Below, piece by piece: positions 1-6,182 of a stretch of DNA of 9,829 bases. The notes under the pieces were generated by a model. The model searched no databases and had not been told where the DNA came from. It was given only the letters and a program-made list of their open reading frames with translations. The translations under genes and the position numbers were made by a program. Origin of the DNA: SW-9-67-25 sp964471665 (GTDB taxonomy: Archaea; Halobacteriota; Halobacteria; Halobacteriales; Haloarculaceae). The DNA lies in the NCBI GenBank assembly GCA_964471665.1, contig CAYYHG010000107.1, forward strand, positions 1 to 9,829, written 5' to 3'. Within the stretch, counting starts at the first letter, position 1; each line of letters starts with the position of its first letter.

Positions 1-833
1 CCGTCCTTGCCGAGGCTCTCGGCCCACAGCTGGGCGAACCACTCCGCGAACGGCTCCAGGCGCTCGGCGTAGGGCACCATCGCGTTGACGCCGGCCCCGC
101 GGGCGTCGAGCGCGTACGCCACCGCCCCGTACGCGTACGCGGGACAGTCGTACAGTGAACCACGCAATCCCTCCCTCGCGGTCCGTCCCCCCTCCAGCAG
201 TGCCCTGACGTCGTGGCCCTGGATGGCTGCGGGGACGAGCCCGACCGACGACAGCGCCGAGAACCGCCCCGGAACACCGTCCGGAACCTCCAGGGCCGGC
301 AGGTCGTGCTCTCTGGCCAGGTCGCGCAGCGGCCCGGACTCGCCCGTGGTCACGACGGTCCGGTCGGTCCAGTCGACGCCCGCCGCCTCCATCGCCTCCC
401 GGACGACGAGGAAGTTCGACAGCGTCTCGGCGGTCGTGCCGGACCTGGAGACGACGTTGACCGCCGTCTCGGACAGGGGAAGCGCCTCGAGGACCTCTGC
501 CGTCTCCGCGGGGTCGGTGTTGTCCAGAATGGAGTGGCCGACGTCGCTGGGTCCGAGCGCGGTGGAGATGGTGGCCGCGCCCAGCGCACTGCCGCCGATG
601 CCGACCGTCAGGACCGCCTCGCTGTCGGCGACCGGTTCGACTGCCGATTCGATGGCGGCCGGGTCGGTCCGTTCGGGGAGGTTCAGCGCCGCGTACCCGA
701 ACTCTCGGTTCTCCATCCCCGACACAATCCGGTCGTGGGCGTCTGCGACCCGGTCGTCGAGGGCGTCGAGGGCGCTCTCGCCGATCCCGGGATCAGCCAC
801 CGCCGCCAGCGCGTTGCCGATGTCGACTCGCAT
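1..833 (-). CDS. pgi: glucose-6-phosphate isomerase, N-terminal part (cut by window edge)
   Basis: This enzyme interconverts glucose-6-phosphate and fructose-6-phosphate in the cytoplasm, for gluconeogenesis and sugar interconversion. The reading frame is open from an ATG at 833 to the window edge, giving about 277 residues. Visible motifs are a glycine-rich phosphosugar-binding loop GIGGSALG (about residues 78-85), SRSGTTAET (about 125-133, the SIS-type phosphate-binding segment, comparable to SKTGTTTET in bacterial enzymes) and DGVPGRFSALSSVG (about 186-199), which fits the classical PGI signature. The C-terminal part, with the second SIS domain and remaining catalytic residues, lies outside the window. 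The start is supported by GGAGG on the minus strand at 837-841, only 3 bases from the ATG. A weak TATA-like GTCTAACA lies around 856-863. The gene is divergent from the membrane-protein gene at 926. Family assignment is secure from the motifs. Confidence 0.93.
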   Translation of the reverse strand, partial: MRVDIGNALAAVADPGIGESALDALDDRVADAHDRIVSGMENREFGYAALNLPERTDPAAIESAVEPVADSEAVLTVGIGGSALGAATISTALGPSDVGHSILDNTDPAETAEVLEALPLSETAVNVVSRSGTTAETLSNFLVVREAMEAAGVDWTDRTVVTTGESGPLRDLAREHDLPALEVPDGVPGRFSALSSVGLVPAAIQGHDVRALLEGGRTAREGLRGSLYDCPAYAYGAVAYALDARGAGVNAMVPYAERLEPFAEWFAQLWAESLGKD

Positions 834-841
834 ATCCCTCC
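834..841 (-). promoter_or_regulatory. Shine-Dalgarno-like GGAGG before pgi
   Basis: Read on the minus strand, GGAGGGAT directly precedes the ATG at 833. The spacing of 3 bases is shorter than usual. It supports the chosen pgi start, but many haloarchaeal genes are leaderless, so its use is uncertain. Confidence 0.4.
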
Positions 842-895
842 AGTCGGCAGGCGGGGTGTTAGACCTCACGACTCGCGCTATCGCCGACCGGGCCG

Positions 896-903
896 CTTTT
901 GAT
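896..903 (+). promoter_or_regulatory. TATA-like box of the membrane-protein gene at 926
   Basis: CTTTTGAT lies 23-30 bases upstream of the ATG at 926. This is the position expected for an archaeal TATA box when transcription starts at or next to the start codon. It also argues against the upstream in-frame TTG at 899, which would overlap this box. Confidence 0.5.
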
Positions 904-925
904 CGGACCGGCCAAAGCCCAGACG

Positions 926-1486
926 ATGCCTGACGGCCCCGACTCTGCTGTCGGCGGTGACGCCTCGTCCAGTGACGACGGCGGGTACGGGTACGGGGGC
1001 GTACTGGGGACGTATCCGTACGCGTTCCGGCAGAGTCGGTCGCGCCTGTTCCGGAGTTACGTCGTGGTCGGAGGAGTCGTGACACTGCTGGTCAGTGTCC
1101 TGTTCGTGTTCGCGGTCGTCGGTGCCATCGCCGAGACGACCGGTACCAGGGGTGGAACGTTCACCTTTGCGCGGGCGTTCGTGTTCCTCGTGGGATTCCT
1201 GGTCGTGTTTCCGCTGATGGCGCCGGTGTTGCTCGTCGCCCGGCGCCACCGGCGAACCAGTTCGCGGGCGTCGTACGACCGCGCGCTCGCCGCGAGTGGC
1301 TACCTCTTTCTGGGTTCTCTCTACGTCGGATTGCTCCCCACGGCGCCGCCGGAACTCCGACAGCGTCCGCCGGCGGTGATCGCGCCCGCAGTAGAGGCCA
1401 TCTACGGGTTGCCGCCGGCCGCGGGAGCCGTCCCGCCGCTGGTTGCTGTCGGGGTCGGCTACCTGTTGCACCGGCAATACCGGTGA
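926..1486 (+). CDS. four-helix haloarchaeal membrane protein, function unknown
   Basis: This is a 186-residue protein. It has an acidic, glycine/serine-rich cytoplasmic-type N terminus (about residues 1-28), a short conserved-looking stretch GVLGTYPYAFRQSRSRLFRS (about 25-44), and four hydrophobic segments at about 45-70, 82-106, 121-140 and 160-182. An Arg/His-rich loop (ARRHRR) follows the second helix, which by the positive-inside rule puts that loop in the cytoplasm. I recognise it only as a typical haloarchaeal conserved membrane protein. No catalytic or transport motif is visible. The ATG at 926 was chosen over an in-frame TTG at 899 because a TATA-like box at 896-903 is correctly placed for a leaderless transcript. 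The stop codon lies within a small inverted repeat (1469-1485). The next gene starts 41 bases on with its own TATA-like box, so an operon is not required. Confidence 0.75.
   Translation: MPDGPDSAVGGDASSSDDGGYGYGGVLGTYPYAFRQSRSRLFRSYVVVGGVVTLLVSVLFVFAVVGAIAETTGTRGGTFTFARAFVFLVGFLVVFPLMAPVLLVARRHRRTSSRASYDRALAASGYLFLGSLYVGLLPTAPPELRQRPPAVIAPAVEAIYGLPPAAGAVPPLVAVGVGYLLHRQYR
1469..1485 (+). other. small hairpin across the stop codon of the membrane-protein gene
   Basis: CACCGG and CCGGTG pair perfectly (6 bp) around a CAATA loop, and the right arm includes part of the TGA at 1484-1486. A TTTT run follows at 1498-1501. It could aid transcript 3'-end formation. However, the T run is also the probable TATA element of the next gene, so the role is a guess. 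Confidence 0.3.
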
Positions 1487-1495
1487 GAACGCCAG

Positions 1496-1503
1496 CCTTT
1501 TCG
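1496..1503 (+). promoter_or_regulatory. TATA-like box of the zinc-ribbon gene at 1528
   Basis: CCTTTTCG lies 25-32 bases before the ATG at 1528, at the spacing expected for a leaderless archaeal promoter and similar to the box at 896-903. Confidence 0.45.
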
Positions 1504-1527
1504 TGACCCGGAAGCTACCCGCACCCG

Positions 1528-2367
1528 ATGGAATGGCGGTGTGAGTGGTGTGGCAAGCCCCACGAGGAAGACGACCCGCCGTGTGACAACTGCGGCCACG
1601 GCAGTTTCGAGAAAGCAGTGGTTCGTCAGACCGACCTCTCGGAGGACGACGGCCCCGAATCGACGACGGTCTGGGTCTGTACCGAGTGTGGCCGCAACCA
1701 CACCAAACACGCGCCCCCCTGCAGCAGGTGTGGCAACCACAAACTCGTCAAAGAACAGCAGTACGTCGACAAGGACGAACTCTCGGCGCCGGGCTATCTC
1801 GATCTTGTGACGCCGCGGTACGTCGCCGGCGTCGTCGTCGTGCTCGCGCTCGTCGGGGTGTTCGTCCTCGGTGTGAGCGGTGTCGTCTACATCCCGGGTC
1901 TCTCGCCCGGTCTTCCGCCGCTCGGAGACGTCCCCGGCGACGCCGAAACGGCCGGCGACCGCTCGCTGGCGGCAGTCGAGACCGCCTACCTCGAGGCACT
2001 GAACGAACGGCGCACGTCCGCCGACCTGTCCACGCTCGACCGGTCCGAGGACGTCGACGAGGTCGCCGAGTTCGCCAACAAGCGGATTGTGGCGAACCGA
2101 CACGGCGACGGCGACCTCCCCGATCAGGGACAGATCAACGACGCCCTCTCCGGTCCGTGCGATCCCAGAGAGGTGACGCCGGTGTTCGTGACCCTCGACA
2201 GCGGCCAGGGGATCGACGCGGCCGATTCCGACCGGGCCCTCGCGGGGGCGCTGGTCGACGGCCGGATCGAGGAGGGTGACCTGTCTACCGCCGAGCGGTC
2301 GCTGACCGGCGTCGACGTCCACGTGGCCCCCGACGGCACGACCTACCTGACGCAGTTCACCTGCTGA
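1528..2367 (+). CDS. twin zinc-ribbon, single-span membrane protein with CAP-like C-terminal domain
   Basis: The 279-residue protein has three parts. Residues 1-75 hold two zinc ribbons: Cys5/Cys8 with Cys19/Cys22, and Cys51/Cys54 with Cys65/Cys68, each knuckle being CxxC. Residues 98-122 form one strongly hydrophobic transmembrane segment. The rest (about 145-279) is acidic and probably outside the cell. This tail resembles a reduced CAP/SCP domain: it contains AYLEALNERR followed by a helix with ANKRIVANRH, and ends in a strand-like GTTYLTQFTC, as CAP domains often do. The usual CAP histidines are not obvious, so it is likely a non-catalytic or diverged version. Cys159 or thereabouts and Cys279 could form a disulfide. 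The ribbons would face the cytoplasm. The ATG has a TATA-like box 25-32 bases upstream. The zinc ribbons and membrane span are certain from the sequence; the CAP relationship is inferred from pattern only. Confidence 0.78.
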   Translation: MEWRCEWCGKPHEEDDPPCDNCGHGSFEKAVVRQTDLSEDDGPESTTVWVCTECGRNHTKHAPPCSRCGNHKLVKEQQYVDKDELSAPGYLDLVTPRYVAGVVVVLALVGVFVLGVSGVVYIPGLSPGLPPLGDVPGDAETAGDRSLAAVETAYLEALNERRTSADLSTLDRSEDVDEVAEFANKRIVANRHGDGDLPDQGQINDALSGPCDPREVTPVFVTLDSGQGIDAADSDRALAGALVDGRIEEGDLSTAERSLTGVDVHVAPDGTTYLTQFTC

Positions 2368-2394
2368 TCACCGCACGCGGCTGGCCCAGAAGAG

Positions 2395-2468
2395 TGCGGG
2401 GCCCGGAATTTGAACCCGGGTCGGCAGCTTGGAAGGCTGCTGTCATAGCCAAACTAGACCAGCCCCGC
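2395..2468 (-). tRNA. tRNA-Gly, anticodon UCC
   Basis: Read on the minus strand, the 74-base gene folds as a full cloverleaf. The 7-bp acceptor stem is GCGGGGC with GCCCCGC plus discriminator A. The anticodon stem is GCAGC/GCUGC around the loop CUUCCAA, with anticodon UCC (plus-strand gga at 2431-2433). The T stem is CCGGG/UCCGG, with one G-U pair, around UUCAAAU. No 3' CCA is encoded, as expected in haloarchaea, so it is added after transcription. UCC reads GGA and, by wobble, GGG glycine codons. No intron is seen. The gene is divergent from dnaJ. Confidence 0.96.
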
Positions 2469-2494
2469 CTCGATTTGCGGTTCCCGCTTGGACA

Positions 2495-2507
2495 ACAAGA
2501 CTCTTGT
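2495..2507. other. 13-base perfect palindrome between tRNA-Gly and dnaJ
   Basis: ACAAGA-C-TCTTGT sits 27-39 bases upstream of the tRNA 5' end and 71 bases before the dnaJ ATG. It occupies the place where the tRNA promoter should lie, and no convincing TATA box is seen there. It could be a regulator site or chance. Confidence 0.3.
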
Positions 2508-2540
2508 GCAATCCGTTCTCGGGGGAGTGGCGACCCGGGC

Positions 2541-2548
2541 TATTCAAG
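2541..2548 (+). promoter_or_regulatory. possible TATA-like element of dnaJ
   Basis: TATTCAAG lies 30-37 bases before the ATG at 2578 and is the only AT-rich patch near it. It would give a leader of only a few bases. Weak evidence. Confidence 0.3.
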
Positions 2549-2577
2549 TGGACGAACCGACAACATCAGGACAACTG

Positions 2578-3729
2578 ATGAGTGAGGACTTCTACGACGT
2601 GCTCGGTGTCTCGCGGGACGCGTCCGAGGATGAGATCGAACAGGCCTACCGGGAGGCGGTGCGGGAGTACCACCCGGACGTCAGCGACGACCCGGACGCC
2701 GAGGAGAAGTTCAAGAGAGCAAAGAAGGCAAAGGAGGTGCTGACCGACGAGGAGCAGCGACAGATGTACGACCAGATGGGCCACGAGCGGTTCGTCGAGG
2801 CCGAGAAACGCGGGGCCACCGAGAGTGGCGGTCGTGGCCGTGCCGGCGCTGGCGGGGGCATGGGCGGCATGGGCGGTGGCCCGTTCAGCGACATGGAGGA
2901 CATCTTCGATCAGTTCTTCGGCGGGGGCGGGCGCTCGCGTGACCGGCCGCGGCAGGGACGCGATCTCAAGACCGGCCTCGAAATCGACCTCGAGGCGGCC
3001 TCTCACGGCACCGAGAAACAACTCACCGTCCGCCGGCCCGAACGGTGTGGCGAGTGTGGCGGCGACGGGCATCCGCCGGGCACCGACTCCCAGCGCTGTC
3101 CGGAGTGTAACGGCCGCGGCCAGACGACGACCGTCCAGGAGACGCCCTTCGGTCGGATGCAACAGACGACGACCTGCCGGCGCTGTGAGGGCGAGGGGAC
3201 CGTCTACGCACAGACCTGTTCGACGTGTGGCGGCGACGGCGTCGTGCGCAACGAGACGACGCTGACAGTCGAGATTCCCGCGGGAATCAGGGACGGACAG
3301 ACCCTCCGGATGGACGGCGAGGGCGCCCCCGGCGAGCAGGGCGGCCCCAACGGCGACCTCCTCGTGGAGATCTCGGTCGCCGACCACCCCGACTTCGAGC
3401 GCAACGGCGACGACCTCTACACGAGTGTGGCCGTCTCGTTCCCGCAGGCCGTCTTCGGCGACACCATCACCGTCGACACACTCGACGGCACGGTCGAACT
3501 CGACGTCCCCGCGGGTACCCAGAGCGGCGAGCAGTTCCGTCTCAGGAACAAGGGAATGCCCCGCCTCCAGCGGCGCGGGCAGGGTGACCTCTTCGTTCGC
3601 GTTCAGGTCGTCACTCCCGAGAGCCTCAACGAGGAGCAACGCGAGGCACTCGAGTCATTCGCCGAGGCCGGCGGCGAGAAAATCGAGGTCGAACAGGGGT
3701 TTTTCGACAAGATCCGTGACAGTCTGTAG
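2578..3729 (+). CDS. dnaJ: chaperone protein DnaJ (type I Hsp40)
   Basis: This co-chaperone stimulates the ATPase of DnaK and delivers unfolded proteins to it in the cytoplasm. The 383-residue protein has the full type I layout. The J domain (1-70) carries HPD at 32-34. A Gly/Phe-rich linker runs about 83-125 (GGMGGMGGGPF and FFGGGG). The zinc domain has four CxxCxGxG-type repeats: Cys157/160, 174/177, 200/203 and 214/217. Two C-terminal beta-barrel substrate-binding domains follow, ending in a dimerisation segment. An in-frame start 90 bases upstream (2488) adds only 30 unconserved residues that precede the canonical J-domain start, so ATG 2578 is chosen. No dnaK or grpE is visible on either side, although these genes are often linked. 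Its 3' end converges on the adenine glycosylase gene with a gap of 15 bases. Identification is secure. Confidence 0.96.
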   Translation: MSEDFYDVLGVSRDASEDEIEQAYREAVREYHPDVSDDPDAEEKFKRAKKAKEVLTDEEQRQMYDQMGHERFVEAEKRGATESGGRGRAGAGGGMGGMGGGPFSDMEDIFDQFFGGGGRSRDRPRQGRDLKTGLEIDLEAASHGTEKQLTVRRPERCGECGGDGHPPGTDSQRCPECNGRGQTTTVQETPFGRMQQTTTCRRCEGEGTVYAQTCSTCGGDGVVRNETTLTVEIPAGIRDGQTLRMDGEGAPGEQGGPNGDLLVEISVADHPDFERNGDDLYTSVAVSFPQAVFGDTITVDTLDGTVELDVPAGTQSGEQFRLRNKGMPRLQRRGQGDLFVRVQVVTPESLNEEQREALESFAEAGGEKIEVEQGFFDKIRDSL

Positions 3730-3744
3730 CGCCAGCGCCGTCGC

Positions 3745-4668
3745 TCACTCCCGGAGACGGACGACGGTCTCACCGTCGCGGTCGACGGCTTCGACCAGTC
3801 CGTCCTCGGATAGGTCGGAGACGAGTCCGCGGAGCCACTCGCGTCCGTACTCGCCGTCGGGAACGTAATCGACACGCACCCGTGGTCCGAGGGCGTCGAG
3901 GGTCAGTTCGTCGTGGCTTCCCAGTGCGCGGACGATCCGACCCCGCGTCTGTCGGCGACTCCCGTCGAAGTCCGGCTGGTCGGGAACGTCGGGTGCGGTG
4001 AAATCACCGGTCTCGTAGGCGTCACACCACTCCCGCCAGGGACACCCCTGTTCGTCACACCGGGGCGTCTTCTCGCAGGCCACGCCACCCAGTTCCATGA
4101 TGGCGTTGTTCCAGACCCGCGATTCACCGTCTGGCAACAACGTCCGGGCGGCGCGCTCGAACTCCCCGTCGCTGTCCGGAACACCGAACGCGCGGTAGAG
4201 GACTCGTTTGACGTTCGTATCGACGACGGCGTCGCCGTTGTTGAACGCGAAACTGGCGACAGCGTTGGCCGTGTACGGGCCGACACCCATCAGCTCCGCG
4301 AGCGTGTCGGGGTCGCGCGGGAACTGCCCGTCGTGCTCGGTCAGGAGTTGCTGGGCGGCCTCGTGGAGGTACCGTGCGCGGTTGTTGTATCCGAGGCTGT
4401 GCTCGGTCCAGAATCCCACCACCTCCGAGCGGTCGGCGCCCGCGAGCGCCTCGACGGTCGGCCACCGACTCAGGAACGCCTCCCAGGCGTCGACGACCCG
4501 GCCGAGCTGGGTCTGCTGGCTCATCACTTCCGAGACCAGTATCTCGTAGGGGTCGGACGTTTCGCGCCACGGATGCGACCGGTGGCCGCGTTCGTACCAC
4601 TCGACGAGGGCCGTCCGGACAGCGCCGAGGTCCACGCCCTCGACCGGGTCCTCGGCAGCGTCAGTCAT
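3745..4668 (-). CDS. mutY: MutY-family A/G-specific adenine glycosylase (Fe-S, HhH-GPD)
   Basis: This DNA base-excision enzyme is expected to remove adenine mispaired with 8-oxoguanine or G. The 307-residue protein has SEVMSQQTQ with catalytic Glu47 (Glu37 of E. coli MutY). The helix-hairpin-helix is MGVGPYTANAV (127-137), with Tyr132 where Nth-type lyases have the catalytic Lys, so a monofunctional glycosylase is expected. Catalytic Asp150 lies in VVDTNVKRVL. The iron-sulfur cysteines are 198, 204, 209 and 215, spaced C-x5-C-x4-C-x5-C rather than the usual C-x6-C-x2-C-x5-C. The tail after about 225 is short and looks like a winged helix (EYGREWLRGLVSDLSEDGLV), not the MutT-like 8-oxoG-reading domain of about 130 residues. 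The substrate is therefore less certain. GTG at 4671 immediately precedes ATG 4668; ATG is preferred. The gene lies 72 bases downstream of the UPF0016 gene on the same strand and may be co-transcribed with it. Confidence 0.9.
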   Translation of the reverse strand: MTDAAEDPVEGVDLGAVRTALVEWYERGHRSHPWRETSDPYEILVSEVMSQQTQLGRVVDAWEAFLSRWPTVEALAGADRSEVVGFWTEHSLGYNNRARYLHEAAQQLLTEHDGQFPRDPDTLAELMGVGPYTANAVASFAFNNGDAVVDTNVKRVLYRAFGVPDSDGEFERAARTLLPDGESRVWNNAIMELGGVACEKTPRCDEQGCPWREWCDAYETGDFTAPDVPDQPDFDGSRRQTRGRIVRALGSHDELTLDALGPRVRVDYVPDGEYGREWLRGLVSDLSEDGLVEAVDRDGETVVRLRE

Positions 4669-4681
4669 CACCCCCCCGTTG

Positions 4682-4694
4682 GCGCCGACGGCGC
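4682..4694. other. short GC hairpin between the UPF0016 and mutY genes
   Basis: GCGCC and GGCGC form a 5-bp perfect stem around GAC. On the minus strand it lies 46 bases after the UPF0016 stop and 13 bases before the mutY start. No U-rich tail follows. It could be a 3' processing signal or chance in GC-rich DNA. Confidence 0.25.
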
Positions 4695-4740
4695 TTGTGT
4701 GTGGCGGTCATCGGGCGGCACCCGCGCATACGGATTACTG

Positions 4741-5448
4741 TCAGAGGCTGCCCGCGATCGCGAGGACAACCTCGGCGACGGCGTCGACAGCGGTCTCCCA
4801 GACTGAGAACCCGGTCGTCACAGAGAGCAGGATGTCGAGAGCGAAGAAGACGAAGACGCCTGCGGCAGCGAAGTGGGCCTTCCGGAGGTCCAGTTCGTGG
4901 ACGAACCGGTGGAAAAAGAGGGCGTTCACGAGGCTGACCGGGACGATAGCGAGCATCTCCCCGGCCCAGATCGCCGAGGTCGCGCCGTACTGGGCCGCGA
5001 GGCTGATCGTGATCAGCTGTGTCTTGTCGCCGACCTCGCCGAGTGCCATCATCGAGAAGATTCCCAGCGAGGTCGCGACCGAGCCCGGGAGTTCCCAGCC
5101 GAACACCTCGATGTCGCGGTCGCTCGCGGCGTCCCCGAACCCGCCGTCGGTCTTGGTTGGCGTCTCCCCCGCTTCCGGTGCCGACCGGTACAGCATGACC
5201 CCGAACAGCGCAAAGAGGCCTGCGGTGAGCAGATCCAGGTACAGCCCCGGCAGGGCGTTCTGCAGGGCGTTCCCGACCAGAATCTCGATGGCCGTCCATC
5301 CCGCGAAGGCGCTTCCGGCTGCCGCGACGACGAGAAACGGGTTGTACCGGGTCGAGAGGCCGGCGATGATGAACTGCACCTTCTCGCCCGGCAACACAGC
5401 GAGCTGGGCCGCGAAGGCGATCACCAGTATTTCGACCCACCCGGTCAC
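4741..5448 (-). CDS. UPF0016/GDT1-TMEM165 family cation transporter
   Basis: The 235-residue membrane protein has six or so hydrophobic segments in two halves, separated by an acidic loop (about 89-117). The second half carries the family signature EVGDKT (138-143) inside ALGEVGDKTQLITISLAA. The first half has LPGEKV (19-24) at the matching site, keeping only G and K and changing D to E. Family members are cation/proton exchangers handling Mn2+ or Ca2+ at the cell membrane or Golgi, so Mn2+ export is the most likely role, inferred from family. The start is GTG at 5448, with no in-frame ATG nearby that keeps the first helix. A strong AT-rich promoter and a palindrome (5499-5512) lie upstream, suggesting metal-dependent control. 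mutY follows 72 bases downstream on the same strand, and flpA ends 107 bases upstream. Confidence 0.85.
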   Translation of the reverse strand: MTGWVEILVIAFAAQLAVLPGEKVQFIIAGLSTRYNPFLVVAAAGSAFAGWTAIEILVGNALQNALPGLYLDLLTAGLFALFGVMLYRSAPEAGETPTKTDGGFGDAASDRDIEVFGWELPGSVATSLGIFSMMALGEVGDKTQLITISLAAQYGATSAIWAGEMLAIVPVSLVNALFFHRFVHELDLRKAHFAAAGVFVFFALDILLSVTTGFSVWETAVDAVAEVVLAIAGSL

Positions 5449-5498
5449 GGCTGACCCGCCCCCCGGCTCGAACGATCGACGTGACTCATCTCACTTTG

Positions 5499-5512
5499 TT
5501 AGACTCGTCTAA
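5499..5512. promoter_or_regulatory. operator-like palindrome TTAGAC-N2-GTCTAA
   Basis: TTAGAC and GTCTAA form perfect 6-base arms around TC. The site lies directly downstream of the AT-rich promoter element of the UPF0016 gene (minus strand), between the box and the expected transcription start, a typical repressor position. A further half-site, GTCTAAT, sits at 5529-5535 on the other side of the box. The TTAG...CTAA form resembles sites of DtxR/MntR-type metal regulators, but the regulator is not in this window. Confidence 0.5.
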
Positions 5513-5514
5513 TC

Positions 5515-5525
5515 CATAAATATGT
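5515..5525 (-). promoter_or_regulatory. TATA box of the UPF0016 gene
   Basis: The minus strand reads ACATATTTATG, the most AT-rich stretch in the surrounding kilobase. Transcription would start around 5490-5495, giving a leader of roughly 45 bases before the GTG at 5448. Confidence 0.6.
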
Positions 5526-5539
5526 TATGTCTAATACCT

Positions 5540-5552
5540 CCCCGCCGCGGGG
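5540..5552 (-). terminator. GC hairpin just after the flpA stop
   Basis: CCCCG and CGGGG pair perfectly around a 3-base loop, starting 3 bases beyond the flpA stop (5556-5558). It is followed on the minus strand by AGGTATTAG, without a clear T run. Its position suggests a 3'-end signal of the nop5-flpA transcript, but the form is not a classical terminator. Confidence 0.35.
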
Positions 5553-5555
5553 TCG

Positions 5556-6182
5556 CTATCGAGGCCGTGCGACGACAGCGAGGTGGTCGACGTGCAGCGG
5601 ATCGAGGCGGTCGTGCTCGAGTATCTCGTAGCCTTCTCGCAGATCCGCGAGGACGTCCTCGAACAGTTCGTCGGGGGAGCGTGTCACGTCCTCGCTGCGG
5701 GCTTTGATCGACAACAGGAGGCGGCCGTTCGCTCCCAGGAACTGCCGGTTTGCGCGTGCGACGCGGGCCTGTCCCCGGGTCGCGACGTCCTGGACGACGA
5801 CGTCGACCGGTTCGACGACGTGGGCGTAGGTCTCGGGCCTGCGGGCGTCCTTCAGGAGTGGGAAGAGATTCGAGCGTGACCCGGCGACGTCCAGCAGATC
5901 ACGCGCCGGGCGTGGGGCGAACTCCACCGCGTAGGTTGGCCCCGCGAAGTCGGCGACGTGGCTGACGGTGGTTCCCGAGGCGGCGCCGAGATAGAGGACC
6001 CCCTCCCCGCCCGACAGTCCGGTCTCCAGTCCCGCCTCGAACATCGCGGCGAGTTTCGACCGCCGGGGATCCCAGCGCCGCCACTCGCCCGCTGTCGCTT
6101 CGTCCGAGACTGGCTCACCCCGCGTCGCGAGCGCCGTCTCCGACCCGAAGGTGCGCCGTTCGACCCCCGCGGGAAGGGTCAC
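5556..6182 (-). CDS. flpA: fibrillarin-like rRNA/tRNA 2'-O-methyltransferase
   Basis: This is the catalytic subunit of the archaeal box C/D ribonucleoprotein. It transfers methyl groups from S-adenosylmethionine to the 2'-OH of rRNA and tRNA riboses chosen by guide RNAs. The 208-residue protein has the fibrillarin order of motifs: an N-terminal beta domain, RRSKLAAMF with Lys43, the SAM-binding loop VLYLGAASGTTVSHVADFAG (62-81), the acidic YAVEFAPRP strand end, LLKDARRPETY, VDVVVQDVA with the catalytic-region Asp, and LLLSIKARS with a conserved Lys. Its start is GTG at 6182, overlapping the nop5 stop by four bases (GTGA), so the two are translationally coupled and co-transcribed. Nop5 bridges it to the guide RNP. 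The length is normal for archaea. Identification is secure. Confidence 0.95.
   Translation of the reverse strand: MTLPAGVERRTFGSETALATRGEPVSDEATAGEWRRWDPRRSKLAAMFEAGLETGLSGGEGVLYLGAASGTTVSHVADFAGPTYAVEFAPRPARDLLDVAGSRSNLFPLLKDARRPETYAHVVEPVDVVVQDVATRGQARVARANRQFLGANGRLLLSIKARSEDVTRSPDELFEDVLADLREGYEILEHDRLDPLHVDHLAVVARPR

Noticed and set aside
85..933. Long open frame on the plus strand across 85-933, and a second one at 213-902
   Set aside because: Both are antisense shadows of pgi. The minus strand carries the PGI motifs, while these translations are low-complexity Ser/Arg/Ala text with no domain.
2488..2577. Upstream start for dnaJ adding 30 residues
   Set aside because: The added residues are not part of any J domain, and the family starts at the SEDFYDVLGV segment encoded from 2578.
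2566..3639. Long antisense frame over dnaJ (357 residues)
   Set aside because: It mirrors dnaJ codon structure in GC-rich DNA. The plus strand has the J domain and all four zinc repeats.
4661..5440. Arg-rich frame overlapping the UPF0016 gene on the same strand
   Set aside because: It is very rich in Arg/Gly with no hydrophobic pattern, a typical out-of-frame translation of the transporter gene.
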